Below, one piece after another: positions 35,431-44,983 of a stretch of 64,000 nucleotides of DNA. How positions within the stretch are numbered: the first letter of the stretch is position 1; the number at the start of each line of letters is the position of its first letter. Under the pieces are notes generated by a model, which was not told the origin of the DNA, ran no database searches, and saw nothing but the letters and a program-made list of their open reading frames with translations. Both the position numbers and the translations under genes were made by a program. The stretch comes from Alteromonadaceae bacterium 2753L.S.0a.02 (GTDB lineage Bacteria > Pseudomonadota > Gammaproteobacteria > Pseudomonadales > Cellvibrionaceae), in assembly GCA_007827375.1 (NCBI GenBank), contig VISH01000002.1, positions 3,807,001-3,871,000 of the forward strand, written 5' to 3'.

Positions 35431-38400
35431 CTAGGAGCTGATATCGATAACCACGCGGCGATTGCGAAGCCTCCCCTCAGCAGTGTTGTTATCGGCAATG
35501 GGCTGCATTTCGCCAAACCCGATTACCCGGTAATTCTCAACAGGAACCCCCAGGTGCGTTTGCATATAGTCGGCCACAGCCTGAGCGCGAGCTTCTGACA
35601 GCGATTGGTTTACCGATTCCTTGCCGGTCCAGTCGGTGTGCCCTGCAACGGTTATCACCAGCGAGTTACCATAAACGGCTATTTTCTCGACCAACGCATC
35701 CAGCCGCTGAGTGTGTTCAGCGAGCAATTCTGAGGAACCCGACGCGAACTGGACATCCAGTGTCAGACTTTCCAGCATCGCACACCCTTGTGAGTTTACG
35801 CTTGCACCCGCTGCGCTATTGGGGCATTGGTCCATTTCATCCACGACACCATCTTTATCGGAATCCGCAGGAGCTACGGGGGCCACTGTAACCGGAGTCG
35901 TCGCTGTTTCAGTAATTTTACGCGGTGTTTTGGCACTGCTGCTGCCCAAATAGCGCGCAATCGCAAAAGTGGCTGCCTGGGCATCCTTATCAAAAGTTTC
36001 CACGGTAAAACGCGCAAACCACTTTTCATGGAACTGCCATTGAACACCGGCACCAGCGGTGACCTGGGTCGTTTTGTTTTGTTCGGAATAGGCGGTCGAA
36101 CTGGTGTCGAGCGTTTGCAGACCCAGCTTCACGAAAGCATTCCACTCGCTGCTGTACGGACGCAACCAGTAACCTCCACTCACCCCGAGAATAGCGTAAT
36201 CAATACTGGGTCTTTCAGTGATATTCGGATTAAGGCTGGCCAGGCGAGCCTCGCCCAGATCCAGGTAACTCAGCTCGGCGAACACCTGGTCACTCAACCT
36301 TAGCCCGGCGAATACCCCCACGGCGCGGTCGCGACCATCGGAAAGACGCCAACTGCTATCGGAATTGGGCTCGGGTTCCAGCTTGGAGGCACCCAAACTT
36401 GCCCCCAGATACCAACAGCCCGGTTGAGCGTAGGCGCTGGAATAATCACAGCTCTCAGCATAAACCCGGCTCAGCGGGGCCATCAGAATCGCCACTGCCA
36501 GCAAGTTGCGACCCAGTCGCAACCGCGCAGCCAGAAGCCACAACAACGCCAACAAATACAGGGCATTAAAAGCACCACCACCACCATTGATACCCGTATC
36601 TACACCGCTATCAGTCTGCAGGCGATCAATAATGCCATCGCCGTTATAGTCAGCGTTTTCGAGCCCATCGGGGACACCGTCATTATCGCTGTCAGTGTCC
36701 CGATAATCGGGGAGCCCGTCATTATCGAAATCCAGTGTTTTCATGACACGGTCATCAATACCATCACCATCGCGATCGGAGCCACCTGTCGTGTCGACAT
36801 CGACCGCATCATCAATGCCATCACCGTCAGAATCATTACCGCTTAATCCAACCAGCAACTGCTCCTCACTATCGGGAATGCCGTCGTTATCACTGTCCGC
36901 ATCGAGATAATCGGGAATGCCATCGGCGTCGGTGTCCGGCTCGGTGTAGTTATCGTCGATACCATCGTTGTTATTATCCAGGCCTCCTGTAGCATCCACA
37001 TCATAGGCATCGTCGATACCATCCAGATCTGTATCAAGCCCCAGGGGAATTGGACGATCGCTCTCAAACATATCCGGCAGGCCATCGTTATCGCTGTCGC
37101 GGTCGAGAGCATCCATTAAACCGTCACCATCGGAATCACCAGTACCTTCCACGCTGTCGGCAATGCCATCGTTGTCCTGGTCCTGGTCCAGCCCGGCGGG
37201 GACATTGTCATTGTCACTGTCTTCCCGGGTACCGAAACTTCCCGGCTGCTGGTCGAGCAGATTATGGATACCGTCTGCATCGTCATCCACGATTGTATCA
37301 ATGCGACCATCGCCGTCCTCATCGAGCACGTGAGCCGCGTTGCCATCTATATCGTTAATACCATCGTTGTCACTGTCGAGGTCGCGGAAGTCGTAAATGC
37401 CATCACCATCCGAATCCATGGGGGCAGCGTCGACCAAGCTCTGGTCATCCACCTGGCCATTGCGATCAAGATCAGGATAGCCGGCTTCATCGACATCGAG
37501 GATGCCATCATTGTCGGCATCCAGATCGTAGAGATCGGCGATACCATCTGCATCACTGTCGAGCAACACAGCGGCGTCATCAATACCGTCGCCATCAGAG
37601 TCGCTGCCACCGGTTGTATCCACGTCGTAACTGTCATCGATACCATCGTTATCACTGTCGACGCCGCTCACACCCGCTTCAATGCGGTCGCTGATACCAT
37701 CATTGTCACTATCGGTATCCAGATAATCCGGTATGCCATCGCGATCTGTGTCAGGTTCGATGATACGGGCGTCATCCAGTCCATCGTTATCGGCGTCCCA
37801 GCCGCCGGTCTGATCCGCATCGAACCTGTCATCTATGCCATCGGCATCGCTGTCGCTGCCACCGGTATTGTCCGCGTCATAGACGTCTGCAATACCATCG
37901 CCATCACTGTCGGGCAATGTTTTTGAAGATTCCAACTTGTCTGGCACGCCATCACCGTCGGAATCCGGATCGAGCATATCGGGCACACCATCGTCATCAC
38001 TGTCTCGCAACGCAACAGTGTCATCAATGCCGTCTTCATCCAGATCCACACCACCGGTCTGGTCCACATCAAAGCGGTCGTCAATACCGTCACCGTCTGT
38101 ATCTGAGCCGGTGATGCCAGACTCACGGCTGTCCAGTAATCCGTCGTTATCACTATCGGGATCGAGGAAGTCAGGAATACCATCACCATCGGTGTCGCCG
38201 GTGCCTTCAATAATGTCAGGAATGCCATCGCGGTCTTCATCCAGGCTGCTGTCCAAACGGTCCGGGATACCATCGCCATCGCTGTCACCCGTGCCTTCCT
38301 GCTCATCGCTGAGACCGTCGTTGTCGCTGTCCGGGTCGAGGTAATCAGGGATACCGTCGTTGTCGCTGTCTGCAGCACCTTCTTCGCTGTCGGGAATACC

Positions 38401-41400
38401 GTCATTATCAGAATCGCTATCGCGGTTGTCAGGAATCCCGTCACCATCGCTGTCTGACTCGCCTTCTACAGCATCGGGGATACCATCGCCATCCGTATCA
38501 CTGTCATCCGTATCGGCAACCTGATCACCGTCCAGGTCTTCCTGTACATTGATAGTCACATTCGCAATGGCTGAATTGAGATCGCCATCGTTGGCCCGGA
38601 AAGTGAAGCTGTCCAGACCGATATAGTCGCTCGACGGCGTGTAGATAAGGTTAGGTGCGTTACCGGTGAGAGAGCCGTGAGCCGGTGCGGTAACAACGCT
38701 GAACGTCAGGATGTTGCCGTCACTGTCCGAGCCACTCAAAGTGATTGCTACTGACACATTTTCCACAGCAACGAGCGATTGCGCGTTAGCAACAGGCGCG
38801 GTGTTATCGTTACTGACCACAATGCTGAACGCTGGCAGGCTGCTGAAGCCACCTTTACCGTCACTTACCGAAATCACAATGCCGGCGTAGGAACTCGCAT
38901 CGCCATCCTGCGGTGTGCCAGTAAGTGCCCCTGTTGCTGTATTGAAGCTGGCCCATGAAGGCTTATTGGTAATGCTGAATTGCAGCGTATCATCGCTGTC
39001 GGGATCGGTGACTAGCGGCGTAAAGCTGTAGGGTGACATCTCGACGGCACTGGATGCGGGAACACCTGAAAGACTGGGAGCCCGGTTAGTGTTGCTCACC
39101 GTTATCGTAAACGCCGCGAGACTGTCGCTGCCGCCTTCGCCATCGGAGACTGTAATCACAATACCCGGGTAACTCCCGGCGTCGTTGTAACCCGGTGTTC
39201 CAGAAAGGCCACCTGTGCTGGTGTTAAAGCTGGCCCACGAGGGCTTATTCGCAATACTGTAGCTGAGTACCGCTGCCGAATCGGGGTCGTTGGCAACGGG
39301 CACAAAGCTGTAACCGCTGGCTTCTGCGACACTACTCTGCGGTACACCACTGATACTGGGTGCACGGTTTGTGTTGCTCACGGTAATATCAAAAGCCGTC
39401 AGACTGTCACTGCCACCCTGACCATCAGACACGCTGATAACAATGCCGCTGTAGCTGCCTGCGTCGTCGTAACCCGGGGTACCGGTGAGCGCACCGCTGA
39501 CGGTATTGAAACTTGCCCAGGCGGGTTTGTTAGTAATAGTGAAACTCAGCAGGCTACCCGAGTCCGCATCCGAGGCGCCAGGGGTGAAACTGTAAGCACT
39601 GTTCTCGGCGACGCTGCCAACAGGTGTTCCCGAGATCACCGGTGCGCGATTGGTGTTGCTCACGGTAATATCAAAAGCGGTGAGGCTGTCACTACCACCC
39701 TGACCATCAGACACGCTGATAACAATGCCGCTGTAACTGCCTGCGTCGTCGTAACCCGGAGTACCGGTAAGCGCGCCGGTAGCAGTATCAAAGCTCGCCC
39801 AGTCCGGTTTGTTGATGATGCTGTAGCTGAGTATATCGGCGCTGTCGGGATCACTCGCCGTTGGCACAAAACTGTAGGGATTGTTCTCCGCATCAACAAC
39901 AGCCGGAGTACCGCTGATGGCAGGTGCGCGGTTGCTGTTGGTTACCGTAATCGTGAAGGCCGCAAGGCTGTCGCTTGCCAAGTCATCGTCGGCAAGGCTG
40001 ATCACGATTCCGCTGTAGCTGCCAGCATCATCGTAACCGGGTGAGCCGCTCAATGCGCCGGTGGCGGTGTCAAAAGCGGCCCAATCCGGTTTGTTTAGGA
40101 TGCTGTAGGTCAGTACTTCGCCACTATCGATATCACTGCCAGTCGGTGTAAAGCTGTAGCTGCCGTTTTCAGCAACGGTGGTTTGCGGAGTACCGGAAAT
40201 TGTCGGAGGTGCATTGACGTCTGTCACTGTAATGGCGAACGCCGGCAGGCTGACACTGTTGCCACCATCATCGACGGAGATCACGATATTTGTATAAGAA
40301 CCGGCGTTGGTGTAATCCGGGGTTCCAGAAAGTTCACCGGTGCTGGAGTTAAAGCTGGCCCAGGCGGGTTTATTGACGATGCTGAAACTGAGGCTGGCGG
40401 TTTCTGGGTCGATGACTCCCGGGGTGAAATTATACGACGCCATCTCCGCCACCGTGGTTGCGGGTGAACCGCTGATACTGGGTGCTTCGTTGATGTTCAG
40501 CAGGGATACGGTAATAGCGCGCACATCCGTACCGGAGGTACTGCCGGTAACCGTCACTTCCACTTCGTAAATGTTATCGCCATTGGCATCCGCCGGGGAC
40601 TCAAAATCCGGGGCGCTGTCGAAGGAAAGCGACCCGCTTGACGCATTCACGCTGAACAACGAGTTATCGGCGGCAGACCCGGTAATGGCATAACTGGCCG
40701 TACCTGTAACATTGTCACTGGTCACCATGCTTACGCCACGGCTGTTCTCATAGACACTCACCGCATCGCTGCCCGAGTTACTGAAACTGATCGCCGCCGC
40801 GTTAGGACCGAGTGTGTTGGTGCCATCGCTCACTGTGAGGCTGTAAGCCGGTGCAGAGCCGGAACCATCGTGAACAAATTGTAGCTGGCCCTGATTAACC
40901 TGTTCCTGGGTGAAACTGCTGATGGGTGTACCCGGGCTGGCGGCCAACTCAAATTGCCCGTTGCTCAACCCGGTAACACTAATGGCAAGGTCGGCAGCGG
41001 CATGGTCCGCATCGGCAAAACTGATGTTGTCGCTACTGATAGTAACAGTGTCGCCATTATCCAGAGAGAGCACATTCGTGACCTCAACCGGGCTGCCGTT
41101 GGCCGGCTTGCTGGGATGATCCTCAACATCAATATACAACGAATAGTTACGCGCCAGGCCATCGGCGTCTTCAATATACAGCGAGAGATTGCGCTTGCTA
41201 ACCGTTCGCAACACAAACGTGTCGGTATAAGTCAGGCTGCGCACCACCGCCTGCACAGCTTCCAGTGACGCTGTGCCGAAATCCAATCGCAACGCATTGC
41301 CTACGCCGTCTTCAAAAGGGTCGATATCGGCAATTTTACTGCCTTCATAAAAAACTTCGTAACCATCACGGCGTATCTCACCCGCAGCGTCGCCAACAGA

Positions 41401-43179
41401 TTCAAGATCCAGTACCTCGTACTGACCATCTGTAAAACTCACATTAAAGCGAATGTAGCCGTTGTTTAGGTCATTAACCGGATCACCGGCGTTGTCCAGA
41501 TCGCTGACCACTGCATCCTGATCCACATCCACCCGCGGTGATGAGGTATCGCTGTACACGGTGGTATCACCCTCGATGTTGATGATTTTCGGCGCGTTTG
41601 GGTCCGGCACGATAAAATTGAGAATCAGATAACTCTTGGTGGAGGCGCCTGACGTATCATAAATTTCGAAGGTAATCGGATAAGTACCGGGATCGAGGCC
41701 CGAGCCCACTGCGCCGGGATCAAAGGTGAACGCTCCTTCGCTGGTTTCCGTCAGAGAGCCCTGTATATCGCCGAGGCTGCTGACATCGACAGCAACGCCC
41801 GTAATGGAAAAATCGAAAGTCTCGCCCTTCTCGACAATAATGTTGCGACTCTCGGGTATGTTTGCGCTCGGCGTGTATGCAACCGCCGGCTTATTGATTA
41901 ATTCGAGTATAAAATCTGCGTGGGATTTGGATTTAACGTTACCGCCGGAATCCACGTCTTCAACGACAATCCCTGCACTGTACAACCCTGGCGACAATGA
42001 TCCGGAATTATTCCAGGTTACATAACCTGTGTTACCGTCGATACTGAATCCCTCGGGGTTGGTACTGGCGCCGCCACCAAGCTCATCAAGGTTAGCCAGA
42101 CGAAACCGAATCTTGTCAGCATTCGGGTCTGTGGAACCAATTCCGAACGAATAACTCTCCAGTACGGTCACACCATCTGACTCCAACATCGGCACTTCGT
42201 AGATGATGGGCAAGTCGATCTTAGGCGCCAGGTTACCGCCGCTCATGTATATATTTGTCTGGATTTTCCAATCGCCGTCAGCGTTATTCTGCAGATTACT
42301 GATACGACAGCAATTAGTGTCGTAAACCAGGTAGCTGGTATCCGGGTCGAGATCTTTGGCTGTGTAGGTGGCCGTGCGCAGTGCATAATCTGCGCCGGAG
42401 GCGTCACCGTTGATATAGTCGGTGACATCCGTGGTTTTTGTCAGGGTCAGCGTCGGCGTTGCCTGGAGACTGGGCGCGCTGATACTGTTGTAGCGCCACG
42501 CAGTCTTAATAGTGATTTCCACATCGTTGTACTGGCTGTCACCGTCAAGGGCCACAGCTCTCCAGGTAATTGAGCCACCTCGAAAGTGGCTTAGCACAGC
42601 ACTGTAGTTTTCCGCAAAGGCCCGGGCAAACAGCATGCGACTCTCTGTTTCACCCAGGGAGTACTCGAAATCCCAGTCGCCGCCAAGCTGCGTACTCCCG
42701 GTTTTGTCGGTAGACGCCAAAATATCCAGTTGTGTGCTCTCCGCGATAATCGCCAGAAGCTCACGGCCCTGCTCATCTGCCGCGAGATCACAGCCGTAGA
42801 ACACCAGGTCTGCGGTCTCTGCAAAATGGCTTGCCATTTGTTGCATCAGCGGTTGAACCTCACGGATATTCGCCAGTGAGACTTCATGGTTTGCAAGGTT
42901 GAGCACCCCGGCGCTCGCATGCGAAATCACATGCAGCGCACCGTAGCTTGCGTCACTCGACTGCAAGGCCTCTAAAATCTGTCCAAAAGGTTCCTGGTTA
43001 TCGCTGAGAACGAGAGTTTCAACCGATTCCGGTAAAGCTGCTACCATCTCCTGCCAGTCAGTAACTGCAGGGTCAATAACCACGAAAGTTGATTTTTCTG
43101 CATTGGCCAATGCGGTTGCACTCATCATGAGCGACCACACCACCAACACTCCGGAAGCAACCCAATTTTTAGCAAACAT
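35431..43179 (-). CDS. Giant surface protein fused to an OmpA-type outer-membrane protein
   Basis: 2582 residues. A signal peptide (1-26, ending ATALANA) is followed by a DUF4347 domain (about 30-200). Cadherin-like domains lie near 810-900, six He_PIG Ig-like repeats of about 94 residues at 895-1465, another cadherin-like domain to about 1555, then an Asp-rich thrombospondin type 3 array (DxDxDG repeats) to about 2190. At 2199 a GGGG, hydrophobic and basic segment looks like a GlyGly-CTERM sorting signal. It is followed by a second signal-peptide-like stretch ending SRVYA (2241), a beta-barrel (about 2242-2410), a short calcium-type linker and an OmpA peptidoglycan-binding domain (about 2470-2582). 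The upstream 131-residue gene is co-directional, 57 bases away. Likely a calcium-stabilised adhesin. Confidence 0.88.
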   Translation of the reverse strand: MFAKNWVASGVLVVWSLMMSATALANAEKSTFVVIDPAVTDWQEMVAALPESVETLVLSDNQEPFGQILEALQSSDASYGALHVISHASAGVLNLANHEVSLANIREVQPLMQQMASHFAETADLVFYGCDLAADEQGRELLAIIAESTQLDILASTDKTGSTQLGGDWDFEYSLGETESRMLFARAFAENYSAVLSHFRGGSITWRAVALDGDSQYNDVEITIKTAWRYNSISAPSLQATPTLTLTKTTDVTDYINGDASGADYALRTATYTAKDLDPDTSYLVYDTNCCRISNLQNNADGDWKIQTNIYMSGGNLAPKIDLPIIYEVPMLESDGVTVLESYSFGIGSTDPNADKIRFRLANLDELGGGASTNPEGFSIDGNTGYVTWNNSGSLSPGLYSAGIVVEDVDSGGNVKSKSHADFILELINKPAVAYTPSANIPESRNIIVEKGETFDFSITGVAVDVSSLGDIQGSLTETSEGAFTFDPGAVGSGLDPGTYPITFEIYDTSGASTKSYLILNFIVPDPNAPKIINIEGDTTVYSDTSSPRVDVDQDAVVSDLDNAGDPVNDLNNGYIRFNVSFTDGQYEVLDLESVGDAAGEIRRDGYEVFYEGSKIADIDPFEDGVGNALRLDFGTASLEAVQAVVRSLTYTDTFVLRTVSKRNLSLYIEDADGLARNYSLYIDVEDHPSKPANGSPVEVTNVLSLDNGDTVTISSDNISFADADHAAADLAISVTGLSNGQFELAASPGTPISSFTQEQVNQGQLQFVHDGSGSAPAYSLTVSDGTNTLGPNAAAISFSNSGSDAVSVYENSRGVSMVTSDNVTGTASYAITGSAADNSLFSVNASSGSLSFDSAPDFESPADANGDNIYEVEVTVTGSTSGTDVRAITVSLLNINEAPSISGSPATTVAEMASYNFTPGVIDPETASLSFSIVNKPAWASFNSSTGELSGTPDYTNAGSYTNIVISVDDGGNSVSLPAFAITVTDVNAPPTISGTPQTTVAENGSYSFTPTGSDIDSGEVLTYSILNKPDWAAFDTATGALSGSPGYDDAGSYSGIVISLADDDLASDSLAAFTITVTNSNRAPAISGTPAVVDAENNPYSFVPTASDPDSADILSYSIINKPDWASFDTATGALTGTPGYDDAGSYSGIVISVSDGQGGSDSLTAFDITVSNTNRAPVISGTPVGSVAENSAYSFTPGASDADSGSLLSFTITNKPAWASFNTVSGALTGTPGYDDAGSYSGIVISVSDGQGGSDSLTAFDITVSNTNRAPSISGVPQSSVAEASGYSFVPVANDPDSAAVLSYSIANKPSWASFNTSTGGLSGTPGYNDAGSYPGIVITVSDGEGGSDSLAAFTITVSNTNRAPSLSGVPASSAVEMSPYSFTPLVTDPDSDDTLQFSITNKPSWASFNTATGALTGTPQDGDASSYAGIVISVSDGKGGFSSLPAFSIVVSNDNTAPVANAQSLVAVENVSVAITLSGSDSDGNILTFSVVTAPAHGSLTGNAPNLIYTPSSDYIGLDSFTFRANDGDLNSAIANVTINVQEDLDGDQVADTDDSDTDGDGIPDAVEGESDSDGDGIPDNRDSDSDNDGIPDSEEGAADSDNDGIPDYLDPDSDNDGLSDEQEGTGDSDGDGIPDRLDSSLDEDRDGIPDIIEGTGDTDGDGIPDFLDPDSDNDGLLDSRESGITGSDTDGDGIDDRFDVDQTGGVDLDEDGIDDTVALRDSDDDGVPDMLDPDSDGDGVPDKLESSKTLPDSDGDGIADVYDADNTGGSDSDADGIDDRFDADQTGGWDADNDGLDDARIIEPDTDRDGIPDYLDTDSDNDGISDRIEAGVSGVDSDNDGIDDSYDVDTTGGSDSDGDGIDDAAVLLDSDADGIADLYDLDADNDGILDVDEAGYPDLDRNGQVDDQSLVDAAPMDSDGDGIYDFRDLDSDNDGINDIDGNAAHVLDEDGDGRIDTIVDDDADGIHNLLDQQPGSFGTREDSDNDNVPAGLDQDQDNDGIADSVEGTGDSDGDGLMDALDRDSDNDGLPDMFESDRPIPLGLDTDLDGIDDAYDVDATGGLDNNNDGIDDNYTEPDTDADGIPDYLDADSDNDGIPDSEEQLLVGLSGNDSDGDGIDDAVDVDTTGGSDRDGDGIDDRVMKTLDFDNDGLPDYRDTDSDNDGVPDGLENADYNGDGIIDRLQTDSGVDTGINGGGGAFNALYLLALLWLLAARLRLGRNLLAVAILMAPLSRVYAESCDYSSAYAQPGCWYLGASLGASKLEPEPNSDSSWRLSDGRDRAVGVFAGLRLSDQVFAELSYLDLGEARLASLNPNITERPSIDYAILGVSGGYWLRPYSSEWNAFVKLGLQTLDTSSTAYSEQNKTTQVTAGAGVQWQFHEKWFARFTVETFDKDAQAATFAIARYLGSSSAKTPRKITETATTPVTVAPVAPADSDKDGVVDEMDQCPNSAAGASVNSQGCAMLESLTLDVQFASGSSELLAEHTQRLDALVEKIAVYGNSLVITVAGHTDWTGKESVNQSLSEARAQAVADYMQTHLGVPVENYRVIGFGEMQPIADNNTAEGRLRNRRVVIDISS

Positions 43180-43236
43180 AAAAAACCAGCCTGTACGCGA
43201 AACCGCCTGTAAATAAAGAAAAAGAAAAACCAGCCT

Positions 43237-43632
43237 CTAGAGCGCGCGATACCGCAGCGTCAGCTGCCGCGCCAGGCCGAGGGGTTTTGATGGAAAAAAA
43301 TCGAAGCAGTACAACCCGGGAAGTTCGGTGTTTGCTTCACTGGAATGACGAGCCACTTTGGCAACACGATCAATTTTGACGGTGGTGTGGACCCCGTTTT
43401 CAAGCTCTGGATGCGCGTGAAAGTTGAAGTTCACCGGCATTGCAGATTCAAAATGGTATTCCACTCGCATCAGCTGATGGCTTTTAAAACAGGATTCCAC
43501 CGTCCAGCTGTCCTGGGGTTCGAACGTGAGGACTTCGTTGTACCAACGCCCTGGGGAGATTACGGGCTCCGCCTGGCAGACGGCTGCCAGACCCAACAAA
43601 ATACTGCTTATAAACACAACCCATCGATTCAT
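43237..43632 (-). CDS. Small secreted protein upstream of the giant adhesin
   Basis: 131 residues from the ATG preceded by AGGG; the longer open frame upstream lacks a ribosome site. The signal peptide is MNRWVVFISSILLGLAAVCQ, with cleavage after CQA. The mature part has two cysteines (SCFKSHQLMRVEY and LYCFDFFPS) that may form a disulphide, and HAHPELENGVHTTVKID. The family is not recognised. It ends 57 bases before the giant gene on the same strand and is probably co-transcribed, so a periplasmic partner of the adhesin is possible. Confidence 0.65.
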   Translation of the reverse strand: MNRWVVFISSILLGLAAVCQAEPVISPGRWYNEVLTFEPQDSWTVESCFKSHQLMRVEYHFESAMPVNFNFHAHPELENGVHTTVKIDRVAKVARHSSEANTELPGLYCFDFFPSKPLGLARQLTLRYRAL

Positions 43633-43956
43633 AGCAACCCTGCAATATGTGACGCCGTTCAAATTAATGGCGCATATTACATCATATATCAATAGAATCA
43701 ATACTTTTTAATTAGAGTATTTTAATTATTTATAAGCCTTAAGGGTTGTCATAATGATCTTTAAATCACACTTATTCATCAGCAAACGGGCCGACAGCGA
43801 TCACAGGCACACCGTGAATGCTCAAATTCCGGGGGAAGGGGGGACAGGAGAGAGTCACGACTGGCATAAAGCGCTGCAGTAAGTAATCGTGAAACCGCCT
43901 CAAGCGCTTCGCTGAGCTTTTTAACCACCACCACTTCCATTCCGTTGGTGGGTCCC

Positions 43957-44042
43957 GGCATGTCAGGACGGGTTCCGGCGAGGTCAGGACGGCTTTCCCG
44001 CCTATCAGGGCTGTGGCCAAATCCTGGCGATCTGGGTGCTGA
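43957..44042 (+). repeat. Direct repeat flanking the giant surface-protein unit, copy 2
   Basis: Contains CATGTCAGGACGGGTTCCGG, GGCTTTCCCGCCTATCAGGG and CAAATCCTGGCGATCTGGGT, matching 35291-35396. It includes one partial unit of the 64-bp tandem array. Confidence 0.7.
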
Positions 44043-44108
44043 CGAAGGTAGCCACGGGGCGGTGGATGGCTCGGGTGATCCCTGGTATTAATCCGATCAC
44101 TCACCATT

Positions 44109-44237
44109 GTGGTTGCCATCGCCTGTCTGGCTTCTCACAACATGGCCTGCGCCTGGAATGACGATTTCAAGTTGAGCCGCGGCGCCACTTTCGATCTCGA
44201 CAACGTCCGGGACCTGTACAGCTTCACACTGCCATAG
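44109..44237 (+). pseudogene. Possible gene remnant or tiny exported peptide
   Basis: A GTG-started frame of 42 codons reads VVAIACLASHNMACAWNDDF then KLSRGATFDLDNVRDLYSFT and LP. It has coding-like composition and a short hydrophobic start, but no ribosome site and no recognised family. It probably represents the remains of a longer gene next to the repeat. Confidence 0.25.
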
Positions 44238-44450
44238 CTGTTTTTATCTTCACCACCGTAAAAATTTTTCCGGTTTAAAGTGAATGCCAATTCCGGGGCA
44301 TTGCGAACATAGATTCTCTTGCATCGTTACTGCGTTTTTATCGGATGAATGTGTGCCTTTAAAAACCTCAGGAAAAAGGCAGACGAATTTTTCTGCGCTC
44401 CGCCTTCATTAGAGGTGCAACAAAAATATAGCCTATGAAACGGGCACTCT

Positions 44451-44471
44451 AAGCGGTGCCAGACACCGCTT
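44451..44471. repeat. Perfect 8-bp hairpin
   Basis: AAGCGGTG, five-base loop, CACCGCTT. No T run follows, so it is more likely a REP-like palindrome than a terminator. Confidence 0.5.
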
Positions 44472-44983
44472 AATGTTATTCCCAGTTCAAGCTTCTCTTT
44501 CCAGTCGATCGCAGACCTTACAAAAAAATATGCCCCCTTTCTTACCCTCTTCTTTCTTACCCTGCTCTTTCTTACACGCCTCTTTCTCAGCACAAAATAT
44601 TCATTAACCTGTAAATATACTGTGCGCTTAAAACACACGAACACGCCAAATGTTTTATAAACACGACATGTTACGGACAGGTGTGAGGCAAGACGTATAC
44701 TGCTCGCGCAAATTTCATAACAAAGAATTCAACCTTCTCGCCACTGGCACGAGCTGTAATGAGCCACCCATATAATATAACGCGTTAATGGAATTGAATG
44801 CGGCGGGCAACTTTGTTAATTTTCAGAAAATAATGAGTGAGCTAAAGGGCTTCACATTCACTTATGCTTGAGAAGCGCTGAAAATTAAGAATATTTTTCT
44901 TATGGCTCGTTTTTTAGGTATAGCGTTCTTGTCGAAGGCTTTTGTCGGCCTTGTCACAGTTTTAACCTTATTTGGGAGGGGGA

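Larger units (their letters stand above)
43633..44983. other. Non-coding region with repeat and coding remnants
   Basis: No intact gene of normal size. It holds the second flanking direct repeat (43957-44042), a short protein-like frame (44109-44237), a perfect stem AAGCGGTG/CACCGCTT at 44451-44471, and a pyrimidine-rich stretch with repeated TCTTTCTTAC near 44550-44590. The minus-strand frames here are low complexity and were not accepted. Confidence 0.5.

Noticed and set aside
34933..35441. Three overlapping plus-strand frames of 116-156 codons
   Set aside because: They are open only because the 64-bp repeat lacks stops and shifts frame at each copy; composition is not coding.
36424..38447. 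Many long frames opposite and within the Asp-rich array (for example 37264-37926 and 37833-38447)
   Set aside because: Shadows of the DxDxDG repeat codons on other frames; the 2582-residue frame explains the region.
44327..44644. Minus-strand frame of 105 codons rich in Arg, Lys and Val repeats
   Set aside because: The basic repeat comes from a pyrimidine-rich TCTTTCTTAC string; there is no ribosome site or family likeness, and it overlaps a palindrome.
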